Source: Nitrospira sp. UBA2083 (GTDB lineage Bacteria; Nitrospirota; Nitrospiria; Nitrospirales; Nitrospiraceae). From it: DNA of 14,544 nt. Numbering within the stretch: the stretch's first letter is position 1; each line of letters begins with the position of its first letter. Positions 5,680-12,252 of this stretch are shown here, piece after piece. The notes under the pieces were generated by a model. That model was not told where the DNA came from. It worked only from the letters and a program-made list of their open reading frames with translations, and did not search any database. The stretch covers positions 9,727 to 24,270 of the forward strand of contig DCZN01000035.1 of NCBI GenBank assembly GCA_002331625.1. The letters are read 5' to 3'. Made by a program: the position numbers and the translations under genes.

Positions 5680-7647
5680 TCAGAAATAGGCTTGCACGCT
5701 GAAGAGGATATCGTTGTCGCGGTCACGATGGTTGTACTCGATCCTGGCCGACCAATTTCTAGCGAGTGTGAAGCGCGAACCGACATACCATCGGAAATCG
5801 TCCGACTTATCGCCCAACGGAAAGCGCAGATACGAACCCGTGGCCATCAATTTCCAACGCTCGGTGACATCGGCCAACATACCGACGGTCGCACCGCCGC
5901 CGATCCGATGCATTTCATGATAGGCCTTACTCACACTGGCTTCAGTTTCCGCAAAGGCGAACAAGACTTCTCGCTTGAGCAATCGTAATTCTTTTGCCCC
6001 GCCGATCCCGCTGTTGAAGAAGCCGTTGCTGCAGAGTTGGCAATCGTTATGCCGGATGGTATTCATCCCCACATTGAGCTTCCAGGAAGGGGCATGAAAG
6101 ACTGCATCAATCGGTGAGAGTGAGACGAGATTTAACAACGTGGCGCGTTCCACCCTGGTCTGATCCGCTCGATTGTAGTGACGCACCGTGATAGAGGCCA
6201 TTTCAATCTGCGCATCCGGTGTATAGCCAACTTCCGGATCGAGCAAATCATGATAGCCACCTCGAAAGGTCGCTTCTTCAAATGTGTCGTTGTTGCGCCA
6301 GCCTCCCCCGATCGCGACCCGATGCATCCGATGCCCAAGTTCAGGTTGTTTCGCAAAGGGATGCACCGTAAACTCCTCGGAGGGGATGCGGAGTTGGCTG
6401 CGGGTGGTCAACACGACCCTATTCCGTTCCTTCCATTCCGGTTTTGGCGAATCGGTCGTCTCAATCCGATAGCGCAGATAATCAGATGCTAAGTCCAATA
6501 GAAATGCTTGCTTGGCAGGTATCAATTGAGTGAAGGCTGGTGCGGTCAGTTCCCCAACGTCTTGTGTCATTCGATGAGCGAGATCCCGCTCCGCTGCCGG
6601 CAACGATTCTCGCTTTCGCTTGATGACCGTGCTGCGAGATGGGCGATAGGTGATATCCGACACCAATCCGGGTTTTGAGACGACCAATCTGACCGTGTCG
6701 GCAGGGACAGTCCACCCAACAAACTCATCCGTTAAGTGCAGGTCTGGATCGGCGTAATCGAGCAGGGCAAGAATATGATAGGAGCAATTCTCCTTGAAAA
6801 AGAAATAGTCGAAGTAGGCATTCCCCAATTCCCACGCATGCATCAGAAATCGCCGCATCTGGTGTTGCGTTAGATTCAGGCGATATTCCCAAATATCTCG
6901 ATTCTCGATGTCCCGATATTTCTGAACCTTCAGATAGTAGGGGATCGTCGAAAAATACCCCTTATAGCTTCCAAAGATTCCGCGTATTGGATAGGCAAGC
7001 CCGGCATGAGGCGGCACATCGGCCGCATAATTGATGGTATAGGCGAGAATACGAGTCTGCTCCGTCTGCCCCTTCTGATCGACACGGAACAAGGTATGGC
7101 CGAACATGGAGGCCGGATTGTTCAAAAACGCTGAGGGGAAGATCAGAGAAATTGACTGCACCTCAAAATCCTCATACCAGCGATCAAATCGCTCACAGGA
7201 GAGAGGTGGGAGTTGAGACGGGTCAAACTGCAGCTGTTCTTTCAGCCAGTGGTACCGGGCAATGAAGGCACATTGAGCAGGCTGTTTCGACCGACCGACC
7301 AGTTCGGAGGAAAAGAACTGTCTGAGAGTGGCAGTAAGTTCCGCAACGGGATCTGTTTTCCCATTGGACGACATGAAGAAACCAGGATCGTCCTGCTCAC
7401 TTTCGTATCCGCCGAACAGCCCCTTCCGGTAATGTAGCAACAACTGCCATTCACGCTGCTCCGCCAGCTTGGCTTGTTCAGCCCGGTCGATCAACTGCTT
7501 CAAATACAATTCGCGATCAGGTGGCTGTGCGTTGGAGGAAACCGGAGCGATCAAACAGACGAATAGGGCAATGAGAGGAATCAGCACGGTGTCAGACGTC
7601 AGAAGAGACAGCAAGGGCCCTGACATTCCTGCCAGGGCCCTTTGCAA
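5680..7647 (-). CDS. DUF4105 / Lnb N-terminal periplasmic domain protein with C-terminal beta-barrel-like half
   Basis: Up to 655 residues if TTG 7647 is the start; ATG 7626 (648 residues) is an alternative. A hydrophobic stretch (residues 21-36) ending VSSNA|Q (cleavage near 40) looks like a signal peptide. The DUF4105 domain covers about 120-330 and shows NPASMFGHTLFRVD (177-190, His184) and ENCSYHILALLDY (286-298, Cys288), a Cys/His arrangement suggesting an NlpC/P60-like thiol active site. Pfam PF13387 has been linked to Lnb, a lipoprotein N-acyltransferase of Bacteroidetes, so a role in lipoprotein acylation is possible but inferred. From about 410 to the end, alternating patterns and a terminal aromatic (VQAYF) suggest a beta-barrel domain. 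It lies 15 nt downstream of the DUF3015 stop, and its start region overlaps a strong hairpin. Confidence 0.85.
   Translation of the reverse strand: MQRALAGMSGPLLSLLTSDTVLIPLIALFVCLIAPVSSNAQPPDRELYLKQLIDRAEQAKLAEQREWQLLLHYRKGLFGGYESEQDDPGFFMSSNGKTDPVAELTATLRQFFSSELVGRSKQPAQCAFIARYHWLKEQLQFDPSQLPPLSCERFDRWYEDFEVQSISLIFPSAFLNNPASMFGHTLFRVDQKGQTEQTRILAYTINYAADVPPHAGLAYPIRGIFGSYKGYFSTIPYYLKVQKYRDIENRDIWEYRLNLTQHQMRRFLMHAWELGNAYFDYFFFKENCSYHILALLDYADPDLHLTDEFVGWTVPADTVRLVVSKPGLVSDITYRPSRSTVIKRKRESLPAAERDLAHRMTQDVGELTAPAFTQLIPAKQAFLLDLASDYLRYRIETTDSPKPEWKERNRVVLTTRSQLRIPSEEFTVHPFAKQPELGHRMHRVAIGGGWRNNDTFEEATFRGGYHDLLDPEVGYTPDAQIEMASITVRHYNRADQTRVERATLLNLVSLSPIDAVFHAPSWKLNVGMNTIRHNDCQLCSNGFFNSGIGGAKELRLLKREVLFAFAETEASVSKAYHEMHRIGGGATVGMLADVTERWKLMATGSYLRFPLGDKSDDFRWYVGSRFTLARNWSARIEYNHRDRDNDILFSVQAYF
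7611..7645 (-). terminator. Strong hairpin after the DUF3015 gene, overlapping the DUF4105 start
   Basis: The arms GCAAGGGCCCTG (7611-7622) and CAGGGCCCTTTGC (7633-7645) form a 10-bp perfect stem plus two more pairs after a one-base bulge, with a 10-nt loop. It begins 18 nt after the DUF3015 stop on the minus strand, the position of a terminator. However, the bases after it (GCTGTCTCTT) are only weakly T-rich, so termination may be partial. The hairpin covers both ATG 7626 and part of the TTG 7647 region of the next gene and could act as an attenuator or RNA processing site. Confidence 0.55.
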
Positions 7648-7662
7648 TCAGATACCTATACT

Positions 7663-8172
7663 CTAGCGAACCGACGCTTGTGCAAGGACCGGATGGCCTG
7701 CGATGGCGTCATTGAGAGACTTCACCAACGCGACTGGTGAAGCTTCCCCAGCCTGAACCAGTGACGTATACCGCTCCTGGGTCATGGCAAAGAACTCTCC
7801 ATGGCGCTCTGCCGGCACACCCATCAGAGTGGCAAGCGAGGCCAGGTGCTCGCCCTGTCCTTGTGCCATCTCAGCAGTGAGTGCATCGAAGTTCAGCGAG
7901 GCAAACATGGTGGTCTTGTGCTCGCTCATAATCTTGCCATCGTTGGTGCATCCGGAGGTGCCAAAGCTGATGCCGAACGTCTGGCTGCCAAAGGTGCCGT
8001 TCGTGGTCGCTTGCAGCACTTGGGGAGCGATTTCCTTCTGGCCCTTGTACTCACCCCAAGCCAACTTGCCTAATCCACAGCCTGGACCGGTGTCTGGATT
8101 GGACGCCATCGCCAGACCAGCCTGACTACCAAATAGTACGGCGATCGCCAATAAGAGCACTTTCTTCGACAT
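7663..8172 (-). CDS. DUF3015 family secreted small protein
   Basis: 169 residues from ATG 8172, which is preceded by GGAGGAGG with 4-5 nt spacing. An in-frame open stretch continues to 8250, but it overlaps the likely promoter and lacks a ribosome-binding site. Residues 1-24 form a signal peptide (KK, hydrophobic core, cleavage near AMA|S). The mature part has the family's landmarks: GPGCGLGKLAWG (about 29-40), the TTNGTFGSQTFGISFGTSGC stretch with its second Cys, then a helical C-terminal half. The two conserved Cys could form a disulfide in the periplasm. The family's function is unknown. The gene has its own candidate promoter and is followed closely by the DUF4105 gene. Confidence 0.88.
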   Translation of the reverse strand: MSKKVLLLAIAVLFGSQAGLAMASNPDTGPGCGLGKLAWGEYKGQKEIAPQVLQATTNGTFGSQTFGISFGTSGCTNDGKIMSEHKTTMFASLNFDALTAEMAQGQGEHLASLATLMGVPAERHGEFFAMTQERYTSLVQAGEASPVALVKSLNDAIAGHPVLAQASVR

Positions 8173-8233
8173 AAGTCCTCCTCCGTTAGATTTGATTAAG
8201 TACCCACTACGTGTTGCCAAAACACCGAGTCGG

Positions 8234-8262
8234 AGTATAACCGAATTCATCTCCGATGTTTA
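8234..8262 (-). promoter_or_regulatory. Candidate sigma70 promoter of the DUF3015 gene
   Basis: On the minus strand TAAACA (8262-8257) is followed by a 17-nt spacer and TATACT (8239-8234). The -35 matches consensus at four of six positions and the -10 at five of six. Transcription would begin near 8227, giving a leader of about 55 nt before ATG 8172. Confidence 0.5.
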
Positions 8263-8536
8263 GAAAAAAGTTCCGAATAAGGGATACTCACTTCAAGTAC
8301 GAATGGGCACATGATTATAAAGAAATCATAGATGAGCGCAACAACTTTTTTATGGCATTGTCATTTATTAACTGACTCCTCTCATCTTCTCTTCATAAAT
8401 CCTTATCTACAACTCGTGGCGAGAATACGCAGACATGCACTCAACATTTTTTCATGATTCACGCACAGGTATGCCGAGAGATCAATGTGGTGGGCTATTC
8501 GTGCTTCGTTAGGGCCTGTTAGGGCCATATGCCAAA
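8263..8536. other. AT-rich intergenic region between divergent promoters
   Basis: No open reading frame with a ribosome-binding site, RNA gene or mobile element is visible in this stretch. It is clearly richer in A and T than the flanking genes. The only structure I see is a tandem 10-bp repeat, CGTTAGGGCC then TGTTAGGGCC (8507-8526), directly upstream of the lipoprotein promoter. Confidence 0.6.
8507..8526. repeat. Tandem 10-bp repeat upstream of the TRL-like lipoprotein promoter
   Basis: Two adjacent copies, CGTTAGGGCC (8507-8516) and TGTTAGGGCC (8517-8526), differ only at the first base. Their spacing equals one turn of DNA, and they end 10 bp before the -35 box. This is a plausible binding site for a transcription factor on one face of the helix, but chance cannot be excluded. 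Confidence 0.4.
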
Positions 8537-8565
8537 TTGACGGTTGCTACTTACACAACTATATT
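8537..8565 (+). promoter_or_regulatory. Strong sigma70 promoter of the TRL-like lipoprotein gene
   Basis: TTGACG (8537-8542), a 17-nt spacer, then TATATT (8560-8565). Both hexamers match the consensus at five of six positions with ideal spacing. Transcription would begin near 8572, giving a leader of about 65 nt. A full TAAGGAGG ribosome-binding site (8626-8633) precedes the ATG, so high expression is expected. Confidence 0.72.
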
Positions 8566-8637
8566 TCGCTCGTGTGGGTACGGTGAACTTCTTATGTATC
8601 CACCCAGCTTATTCATTTCACTCACTAAGGAGGATTC

Positions 8638-8961
8638 ATGAAGACCGCATCTCGCCTCTCTCTCGCAGCCATCGCCCTCATCGGCCTTAGCTTGACCGGC
8701 TGTATGCCCGTCGCCTCTCCGCTGGCTGGTGGTATCTTTGCTGATGTGAAGTACGGTATCGTGGCCACTGACGCATCATCGGCAACCAAGGAAGGAAAGG
8801 CTTGCGCCACAACGATTCTCGGATGGGTCGCTACTGGCGACGCAAGTGTCCAGGCTGCAAAAGCGGCCGGAGGAATCAGCACCGTTGCCGTCGTCGACCA
8901 TTCCGCGAAAAACATTCTAGGCATCTTTGCCGAATGGTGCACGATCGTCCGTGGCAATTAG
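8638..8961 (+). CDS. TRL-like family lipoprotein
   Basis: 107 residues with an optimal Shine-Dalgarno (AAGGAGG, 4 nt before ATG). The N-terminus is a lipoprotein signal: two basic residues, a hydrophobic stretch and the lipobox LTGC with Cys22, so the mature protein is a small lipid-anchored envelope protein. Met at +2 does not prevent sorting to the outer membrane. The mature part matches the TRL-like family: EGKACATTILGWVATGDASV (about 52-71), a KAAGGI segment and VDHSAKNILGIFAEWCTIV near the C-terminus. The function of the family is unknown. The gene stands alone between a strong promoter and a strong intrinsic terminator, a layout typical of abundant small envelope proteins. Confidence 0.88.
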   Translation: MKTASRLSLAAIALIGLSLTGCMPVASPLAGGIFADVKYGIVATDASSATKEGKACATTILGWVATGDASVQAAKAAGGISTVAVVDHSAKNILGIFAEWCTIVRGN

Positions 8962-8983
8962 TCCGTTGTAAGAACCTGGGAGG

Positions 8984-9023
8984 AGGGCCTTCGGAATAAC
9001 ATCCGGAAGGCCCTTTCTTTTTT
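8984..9023 (+). terminator. Intrinsic terminator after the TRL-like lipoprotein gene
   Basis: The left arm AGGGCCTTCGG (8984-8994) pairs with CCGGAAGGCCCT (9003-9014), 11 pairs with a one-base bulge and an 8-nt loop, followed at once by a T-rich run (9014-9023, one C). It lies 22 nt after the stop codon. Confidence 0.88.
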
Positions 9024-9046
9024 GGTGTCTGGCGCCTCTTCGAACT

Positions 9047-9697
9047 GTGAGAACTGTCTTTCTCTCGCACTCGCCTCTGCTCCTCACTGTGTTGATCGGG
9101 TGTCTATGCCTGAGAGGGGTGGCGCTACCGGCTGAATTCGGTGACGTGGAATTGGGCCTGTACGCACTGGGAAGCTGGCCACGCGATCAGGATATTTTCA
9201 ACCAAGGGACGACGGTTCCCGCGTCGGTTCAACAGGGTTTCGGGGCAGGACTAAAAGCCGGACTATTTCCGGAGGCGCTCCATCGAATGGTGGGCCTCGA
9301 AATTGATTCCAATGTCCACAACGGAGCGCTCTCCTTTCCCAATGGAGCCACTAGTCAAACTAACGAAGTCGGTCGCTCAGACCTACTCGTGTTCAAGAGC
9401 ACCTTGAACGTAGTTCTTCGGTACCCAGGGGAGGTAGTTCGGCCGTACATCGGCCTGGGCATGGGATGGGCTACTGGTGTGCTCCTGAATCCGAACATCG
9501 CCGGGCGAGGCGATGGGGACTTTGACGACACCCGCGCCTTTGGGCATCAGTTCCTTGGAGGCACACAACTCCTTCTTAGCCCAAAAGTCTTTCTATTTGC
9601 GGAATACCGATATTTCTCAGCTAACTTCCACTGGAAAAGTCTCGCCGTCGATTTTCGAGATCACAATGCGCTGGTGGGGGCAGGACTACGCTTTTAA
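9047..9697 (+). CDS. Small outer-membrane beta-barrel protein
   Basis: 216 residues from GTG 9047. The N-terminus has one Arg, a hydrophobic stretch (about 9-25) and a likely cleavage near LPA|E, consistent with Sec export. The mature part is a series of short amphipathic strands separated by Gly/Asp/Asn turns: VELGLYALGSW, GFGAGLKAGLF, RMVGLEIDSN, STLNVVLRYP, RPYIGLGMGWATG, KVFLFAEYRYFSANFHW and NALVGAGLRF, with a C-terminal Phe typical of BAM substrates. This fits an eight-stranded OmpA/OmpW-like barrel; the function is unknown. The start has no good Shine-Dalgarno, and only 23 nt separate it from the upstream terminator, so the expression signal is unclear. No later in-frame start keeps the signal peptide. 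Confidence 0.8.
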   Translation: MRTVFLSHSPLLLTVLIGCLCLRGVALPAEFGDVELGLYALGSWPRDQDIFNQGTTVPASVQQGFGAGLKAGLFPEALHRMVGLEIDSNVHNGALSFPNGATSQTNEVGRSDLLVFKSTLNVVLRYPGEVVRPYIGLGMGWATGVLLNPNIAGRGDGDFDDTRAFGHQFLGGTQLLLSPKVFLFAEYRYFSANFHWKSLAVDFRDHNALVGAGLRF

Positions 9698-9709
9698 TGG
9701 CCTCGGGTC

Positions 9710-9737
9710 GCCTGATGCTGGCTTCCCAGCACCAGGC
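9710..9737. terminator. Hairpin between two convergent genes, possible bidirectional terminator
   Basis: GCCTGATGCTGG (9710-9721) pairs with CCAGCACCAGGC (9726-9737) across a CTTC loop, with 11 of 12 positions matched. It lies between the stop codons of the beta-barrel gene and the DUF3332 gene. Neither side has a T-run, so rho-independent termination is uncertain; it may instead protect transcript 3' ends. Confidence 0.45.
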
Positions 9738-9756
9738 TACTCCCCTCGATAAGACC

Positions 9757-10347
9757 TTACCTGCTCACTTCAGCAAACAGTGCAGGACCATTCTGTGTGA
9801 TGGTTTTCCGTTCCTCTTCGCCCCATTCCTTCACAACTTGACCGTCGCCATTAAAAAGGCGCACTGTGCCGTCAGCTGAATACTTTGCTTCTGAGAGAAG
9901 ATGCCCTCGTTCGTCAACTAAGCGATAGCCCGTGGCGCTGGCCACGATGGACGCACGGCGTTCCACAATACCATGACGTTCGTACGTCACCGTCGCACCA
10001 TCCTCCGAAGGAGTCCATCGAATCGTGGTTTCACCTACGGTGGTGACCTTCGTGCCATCACCGCCCACATCGGATGCCTTGATGGGGCTTTCTCCGGTCC
10101 AAAAGTGCATCGAGTTGAAGATGAAGGTATCCAGCAATGCCGAGAACATGTACGCCGGGATGATCAGCATGCCGAAGAAGACGATTTCCTTCATCCACTT
10201 GTCATTGACTTGTCCGCTGCCTTTGACATTGCTGTTCCAGTGATAGACATTCTTCGTGAGATTGAACGGGCCATAGCAGGCGGTACTCATCGTCATGGCA
10301 CTGAGTAACACTGTTGCGGCGACAATTCGCTGACCAAATCCGTTCAT
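9757..10347 (-). CDS. DUF3332 family membrane-anchored protein
   Basis: 196 residues with AAAGGAGA about 7 nt before ATG 10347. The N-terminus is a signal sequence ending STAC (Cys24), which could be a non-standard lipobox, followed by the family core YGPFNLTKNVYHWN. A second hydrophobic segment lies at about 55-77 (IVFFGMLIIPAYMFSALLDTF), then NSMHFWTGESPI, the family's best-known stretch. The C-terminal half is beta-rich with a repeat-like look (YERHGIVERR, YRLVDERGHLLSEAKY, VRLFNGDGQVVKEW) and is probably periplasmic. No biochemical function is known for DUF3332. It is convergent with the beta-barrel gene and divergent from the toxin-antitoxin operon. Confidence 0.85.
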   Translation of the reverse strand: MNGFGQRIVAATVLLSAMTMSTACYGPFNLTKNVYHWNSNVKGSGQVNDKWMKEIVFFGMLIIPAYMFSALLDTFIFNSMHFWTGESPIKASDVGGDGTKVTTVGETTIRWTPSEDGATVTYERHGIVERRASIVASATGYRLVDERGHLLSEAKYSADGTVRLFNGDGQVVKEWGEEERKTITQNGPALFAEVSR

Positions 10348-10502
10348 CAGCTTCTCCTTTCGTCAAAATGACCGTATGATCTCACTCGCGATGCGATCCC
10401 TCATCTAACACAATAGAGTATGGTGCTACAATCTCGTCTACCTCCACGCCCACGACCTAAAGAGCCATTCGCATAGCGTCCTGCAAAGTACTGAAATCCC
10501 CG

Positions 10503-10531
10503 TTGCACGAGAAAGTACGGGTAGCTATAAT
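10503..10531 (+). promoter_or_regulatory. Near-consensus sigma70 promoter of the toxin-antitoxin operon
   Basis: TTGCAC (10503-10508), a 17-nt spacer and a perfect TATAAT (10526-10531). Transcription should start near 10538, only about 25 nt before the antitoxin ATG. A palindrome covers the region just after the start. Confidence 0.78.
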
Positions 10532-10539
10532 TCTGGCTA

Positions 10540-10556
10540 TTACTCTGGGAGAGTAA
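10540..10556. promoter_or_regulatory. Palindromic candidate operator of the toxin-antitoxin operon
   Basis: TTACTCT (10540-10546) and AGAGTAA (10550-10556) are perfect 7-bp inverted repeats around GGG. The site lies just downstream of the predicted transcription start and contains the likely ribosome-binding site (GGGAGAG, 10547-10553). Phd/YefM antitoxins usually repress their own operon by binding such palindromes; binding here is inferred. Confidence 0.6.
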
Positions 10557-10562
10557 ACCCCC

Positions 10563-10817
10563 ATGCGATTGGCCAGCGTGAAAGACGTCAAGAACAAGTT
10601 ATCGGACTACCTCAAGAAAGCAGAGCACGAGGATATCATCATTACTAAGAATGGAAGGCCTACAGCCGTCCTCCATCATCTCGGAGACGATGATCTCGAA
10701 GATTACGTGATCGAGCACGATCCAAAATTTCGAAAGATCATCGAGAAACGCTGGAAGGAGTACAGCATTCGTGGAGGCAACCCATTGGAGAAGGTGATCA
10801 AGCGGTTGTCTGAATGA
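10563..10817 (+). CDS. Antitoxin of the Phd/YefM family
   Basis: 84 residues. The N-terminal DNA-binding fold is recognisable: MRLASVKDVKNKLSDYLKKA (1-20) resembles the family opening in which a short strand and helix contact DNA, then EDIIITKNGRPTAVLHHL (24-41) gives the two central strands with the conserved NGRPTAVL. The C-terminal half (DYVIEHDPKFRKIIEKRWKEY, IKRLSE) is charged and helical, the part that normally wraps and neutralises the toxin. It should repress its own promoter, alone or with the toxin. The stop overlaps the toxin start (ATGA, 10814-10817), the usual coupling in these operons. Confidence 0.9.
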   Translation: MRLASVKDVKNKLSDYLKKAEHEDIIITKNGRPTAVLHHLGDDDLEDYVIEHDPKFRKIIEKRWKEYSIRGGNPLEKVIKRLSE

Positions 10818-11113
10818 GTTCCGACCCACCCCGTTTCTCGATCGAGGTCGCTCGGCATGCCGAACGCGATCTCACAAAACTTCCGAGCACGATTTCGCGC
10901 CTCATTCTCGAAGAAATCAAGACTCGCCTCGCCAGGCAACCACTCCAAGAAATCAAAACAAGAATAAAGCGACTGACGGGATTTACACCTCCTCTCTACC
11001 GCCTCCGAGTTGGAGACTATCGGGTGTATTATCGAGTTGTCCTACGGCACGTTATTATTCTTGGCGCCTTCCACAAGAAAGACAGTGATCGCTGGCTGAA
11101 TCGTCAGAGCTAG
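10814..11113 (+). CDS. Toxin of the RelE/ParE superfamily
   Basis: 99 residues. FSIEVARHAERDLTKLP (8-24) is the RelE/ParE N-terminal strand and helix, followed by a second helix (ISRLILEEIKTRL), RIKRLTG, and the core YRLRVGDYRVYYRVV (about 62-76) with conserved Arg and Tyr residues. The sequence ends in VIILGAFHKKDSDRWL. RelE-like members cut mRNA in the ribosome and ParE-like members poison gyrase; I lean to RelE because of the basic RxGDYRVYY core and the C-terminal HKKDSDRW, but cannot prove it. The start overlaps the antitoxin stop. Its TAG stop overlaps the stop of the minus-strand neighbour in the tetramer CTAG. Confidence 0.9.
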   Translation: MSSDPPRFSIEVARHAERDLTKLPSTISRLILEEIKTRLARQPLQEIKTRIKRLTGFTPPLYRLRVGDYRVYYRVVLRHVIILGAFHKKDSDRWLNRQS

Positions 11114-11331
11114 ACCTGGAGGTCCCAGCAGCAGCCGGAGGACCTGACCGAGCCTGTCTTTTGAAACTCAGCCGCCAGCCGTTGAAGCTCGCACAACTTC
11201 AAAAATCGTTGCTCAACCGTGAGCCTTAAGTTTTCCCTCAGTAGCGTTCGGTCAACATCCCGCTTATACGCTTCAATCACTGGGTCCGGCTGCAATCCTG
11301 TCACCTCGCTCCGCTCCAACTTCTGTGTCAT
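11110..11331 (-). CDS. Small conserved-looking protein, possibly C-terminally altered remnant
   Basis: 73 residues from ATG 11331, which has GAGGGGG with about 6 nt spacing; ATG 11337 and TTG 11349 are in frame but lie on or before that site. The central part (PDPVIEAYKRDVDRTLLRENLRL, TVEQRFLKLCELQRLAAEF) resembles short proteins I remember as the first gene of pairs with nucleotidyltransferase-like or DUF6036-type partners, but this is from memory. No such partner follows here: the gene ends directly against the toxin gene. The last dozen residues (VRSSGCCWDLQV) look unlike the rest and may come from readthrough into foreign sequence. No signal peptide or membrane segment. Confidence 0.6.
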   Translation of the reverse strand: MTQKLERSEVTGLQPDPVIEAYKRDVDRTLLRENLRLTVEQRFLKLCELQRLAAEFQKTGSVRSSGCCWDLQV

Positions 11332-11457
11332 GCTCATCCCCCTCAGCAAAGCCTAGCACTTTCCTCCAGTGCCTTCAATTCGGACGGCACTTCCATTTCT
11401 TCGTGTCTTTCCGTGTACCTGCTCACATGAAAGCACAAGATTCCGGCGCAGAGGAGA

Positions 11458-11955
11458 TTAATTCCCTGTGCGGTCGGAAAGTGGAACGTGGTAGGCGGTC
11501 ACTCTGTTTTTACTGATCGTAAGGAACCCCAGCCCTCGTGGCAACTTGAACCGTTTCGGTCCTGCCGAGCCTGGGTTGAATAACAGCGTGTCGCCGAGCC
11601 ATTCCTTCTTTGGTTGATGGGTATGGCCGAAAATACAGATGTCTGGTCGTGTGCGATTGAGAAAAGCTCGTCCTTCTTCTGTGAGCTTGCCGCCCTCATA
11701 CAAAATGTGCCGAACGGCGATCCGATATCCCGACAGTTCGATCACGGCTTCCGACGGAAGCCCGCTTTCTTCCTTCTCATCGATATTACCGAAAACCGCC
11801 GTCACGGGAGCGATGCTCTTCAAGCAATCAATGACTGCGGACTTGCCGATATCACCGGCATGAATAATATGGTCTACACTCTGAAAATGTCGCAGGATCG
11901 ATGGGTCGAACAGACCATGGGTATCAGCCAAAACCCCGATACGGATCGCATCCAT
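11458..11955 (-). CDS. YfcE/MJ0936-type metallophosphoesterase
   Basis: 165 residues, the usual size. Metal-binding and catalytic motifs of calcineurin-like phosphoesterases are all present: ADTHG (10-14; Asp11, His13), HAGDIG (32-37; Asp36), FGNID (55-59; Asn57), His83 in VRHILYEGG, and FGHTHQP (109-115; His111, His113), followed by NPGS (127-130). Members hydrolyse phosphodiesters with Mn or similar ions; the natural substrate is not known. The His83 region reads RHILYEGG, where relatives usually have HG, a small deviation. ATG 11955 has CGGAGA about 8 nt upstream. The gene stands alone on the minus strand; the 108 nt downstream of it, up to the start of the small orphan gene, hold nothing clear. 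Confidence 0.9.
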   Translation of the reverse strand: MDAIRIGVLADTHGLFDPSILRHFQSVDHIIHAGDIGKSAVIDCLKSIAPVTAVFGNIDEKEESGLPSEAVIELSGYRIAVRHILYEGGKLTEEGRAFLNRTRPDICIFGHTHQPKKEWLGDTLLFNPGSAGPKRFKLPRGLGFLTISKNRVTAYHVPLSDRTGN

Positions 11956-12051
11956 GAGTGGTCTCCGAGTCGCTCGGCCTTTAACCTGTGCGGCCCCCGA
12001 GTGCGTGATGCATTCAAAGCAGAGAAGAATATATCGCGTGTCGTGAAGTGC

Positions 12052-12252
12052 CTAGTTGGATGATCCGGGGATACGCTTTGTGGGTTTGGTCCGAATCGCA
12101 AATTCTAACGCGGCTTCAAGCCGAATAACCCTGGCGTTGAGATCTTCGATACGAGACTGCTGCTTAGAGACGACGGTGTTGAGTTGATCGACCTTATCGC
12201 TGAGTTTCAGAGTGTTCGCAAAGGCATCCCAGACGCGTTCCGTGAGTCCCAT
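12052..12252 (-). CDS. Short coiled-coil protein, unknown function
   Basis: 66 residues. Its ATG follows the TGA of the upstream gene with no gap, so the two are translationally coupled. After an N-terminal amphipathic segment (MGLTERVWDAFANTLK), residues 17-52 form a regular heptad series, with Leu17, Val21, Leu24, Val28, Gln31, Ile35, Leu38, Val42, Leu45, Leu49 and Ala52 at alternating 4/3 spacing. This predicts a parallel dimer or trimer. The tail is basic and Pro-containing (TKPTKRIPGSSN). No signal peptide. It resembles SlyX only in being a short coiled coil. With the upstream ribbon-helix-helix-like protein it makes a two-gene unit that I do not recognise. Confidence 0.68.
   Translation of the reverse strand: MGLTERVWDAFANTLKLSDKVDQLNTVVSKQQSRIEDLNARVIRLEAALEFAIRTKPTKRIPGSSN

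Noticed and set aside
8173..8250. Extended N-terminus for the DUF3015 protein (26 additional codons)
   Set aside because: The extension overlaps the candidate promoter and hides an ordinary signal peptide; ATG 8172 has a strong GGAGGAGG site.
11350..11457. Repeated CGTGT words (11401-11417) in the gap between the orphan gene and the phosphoesterase
   Set aside because: Only short imperfect copies are seen; too little to call a repeat element or mobile element end.
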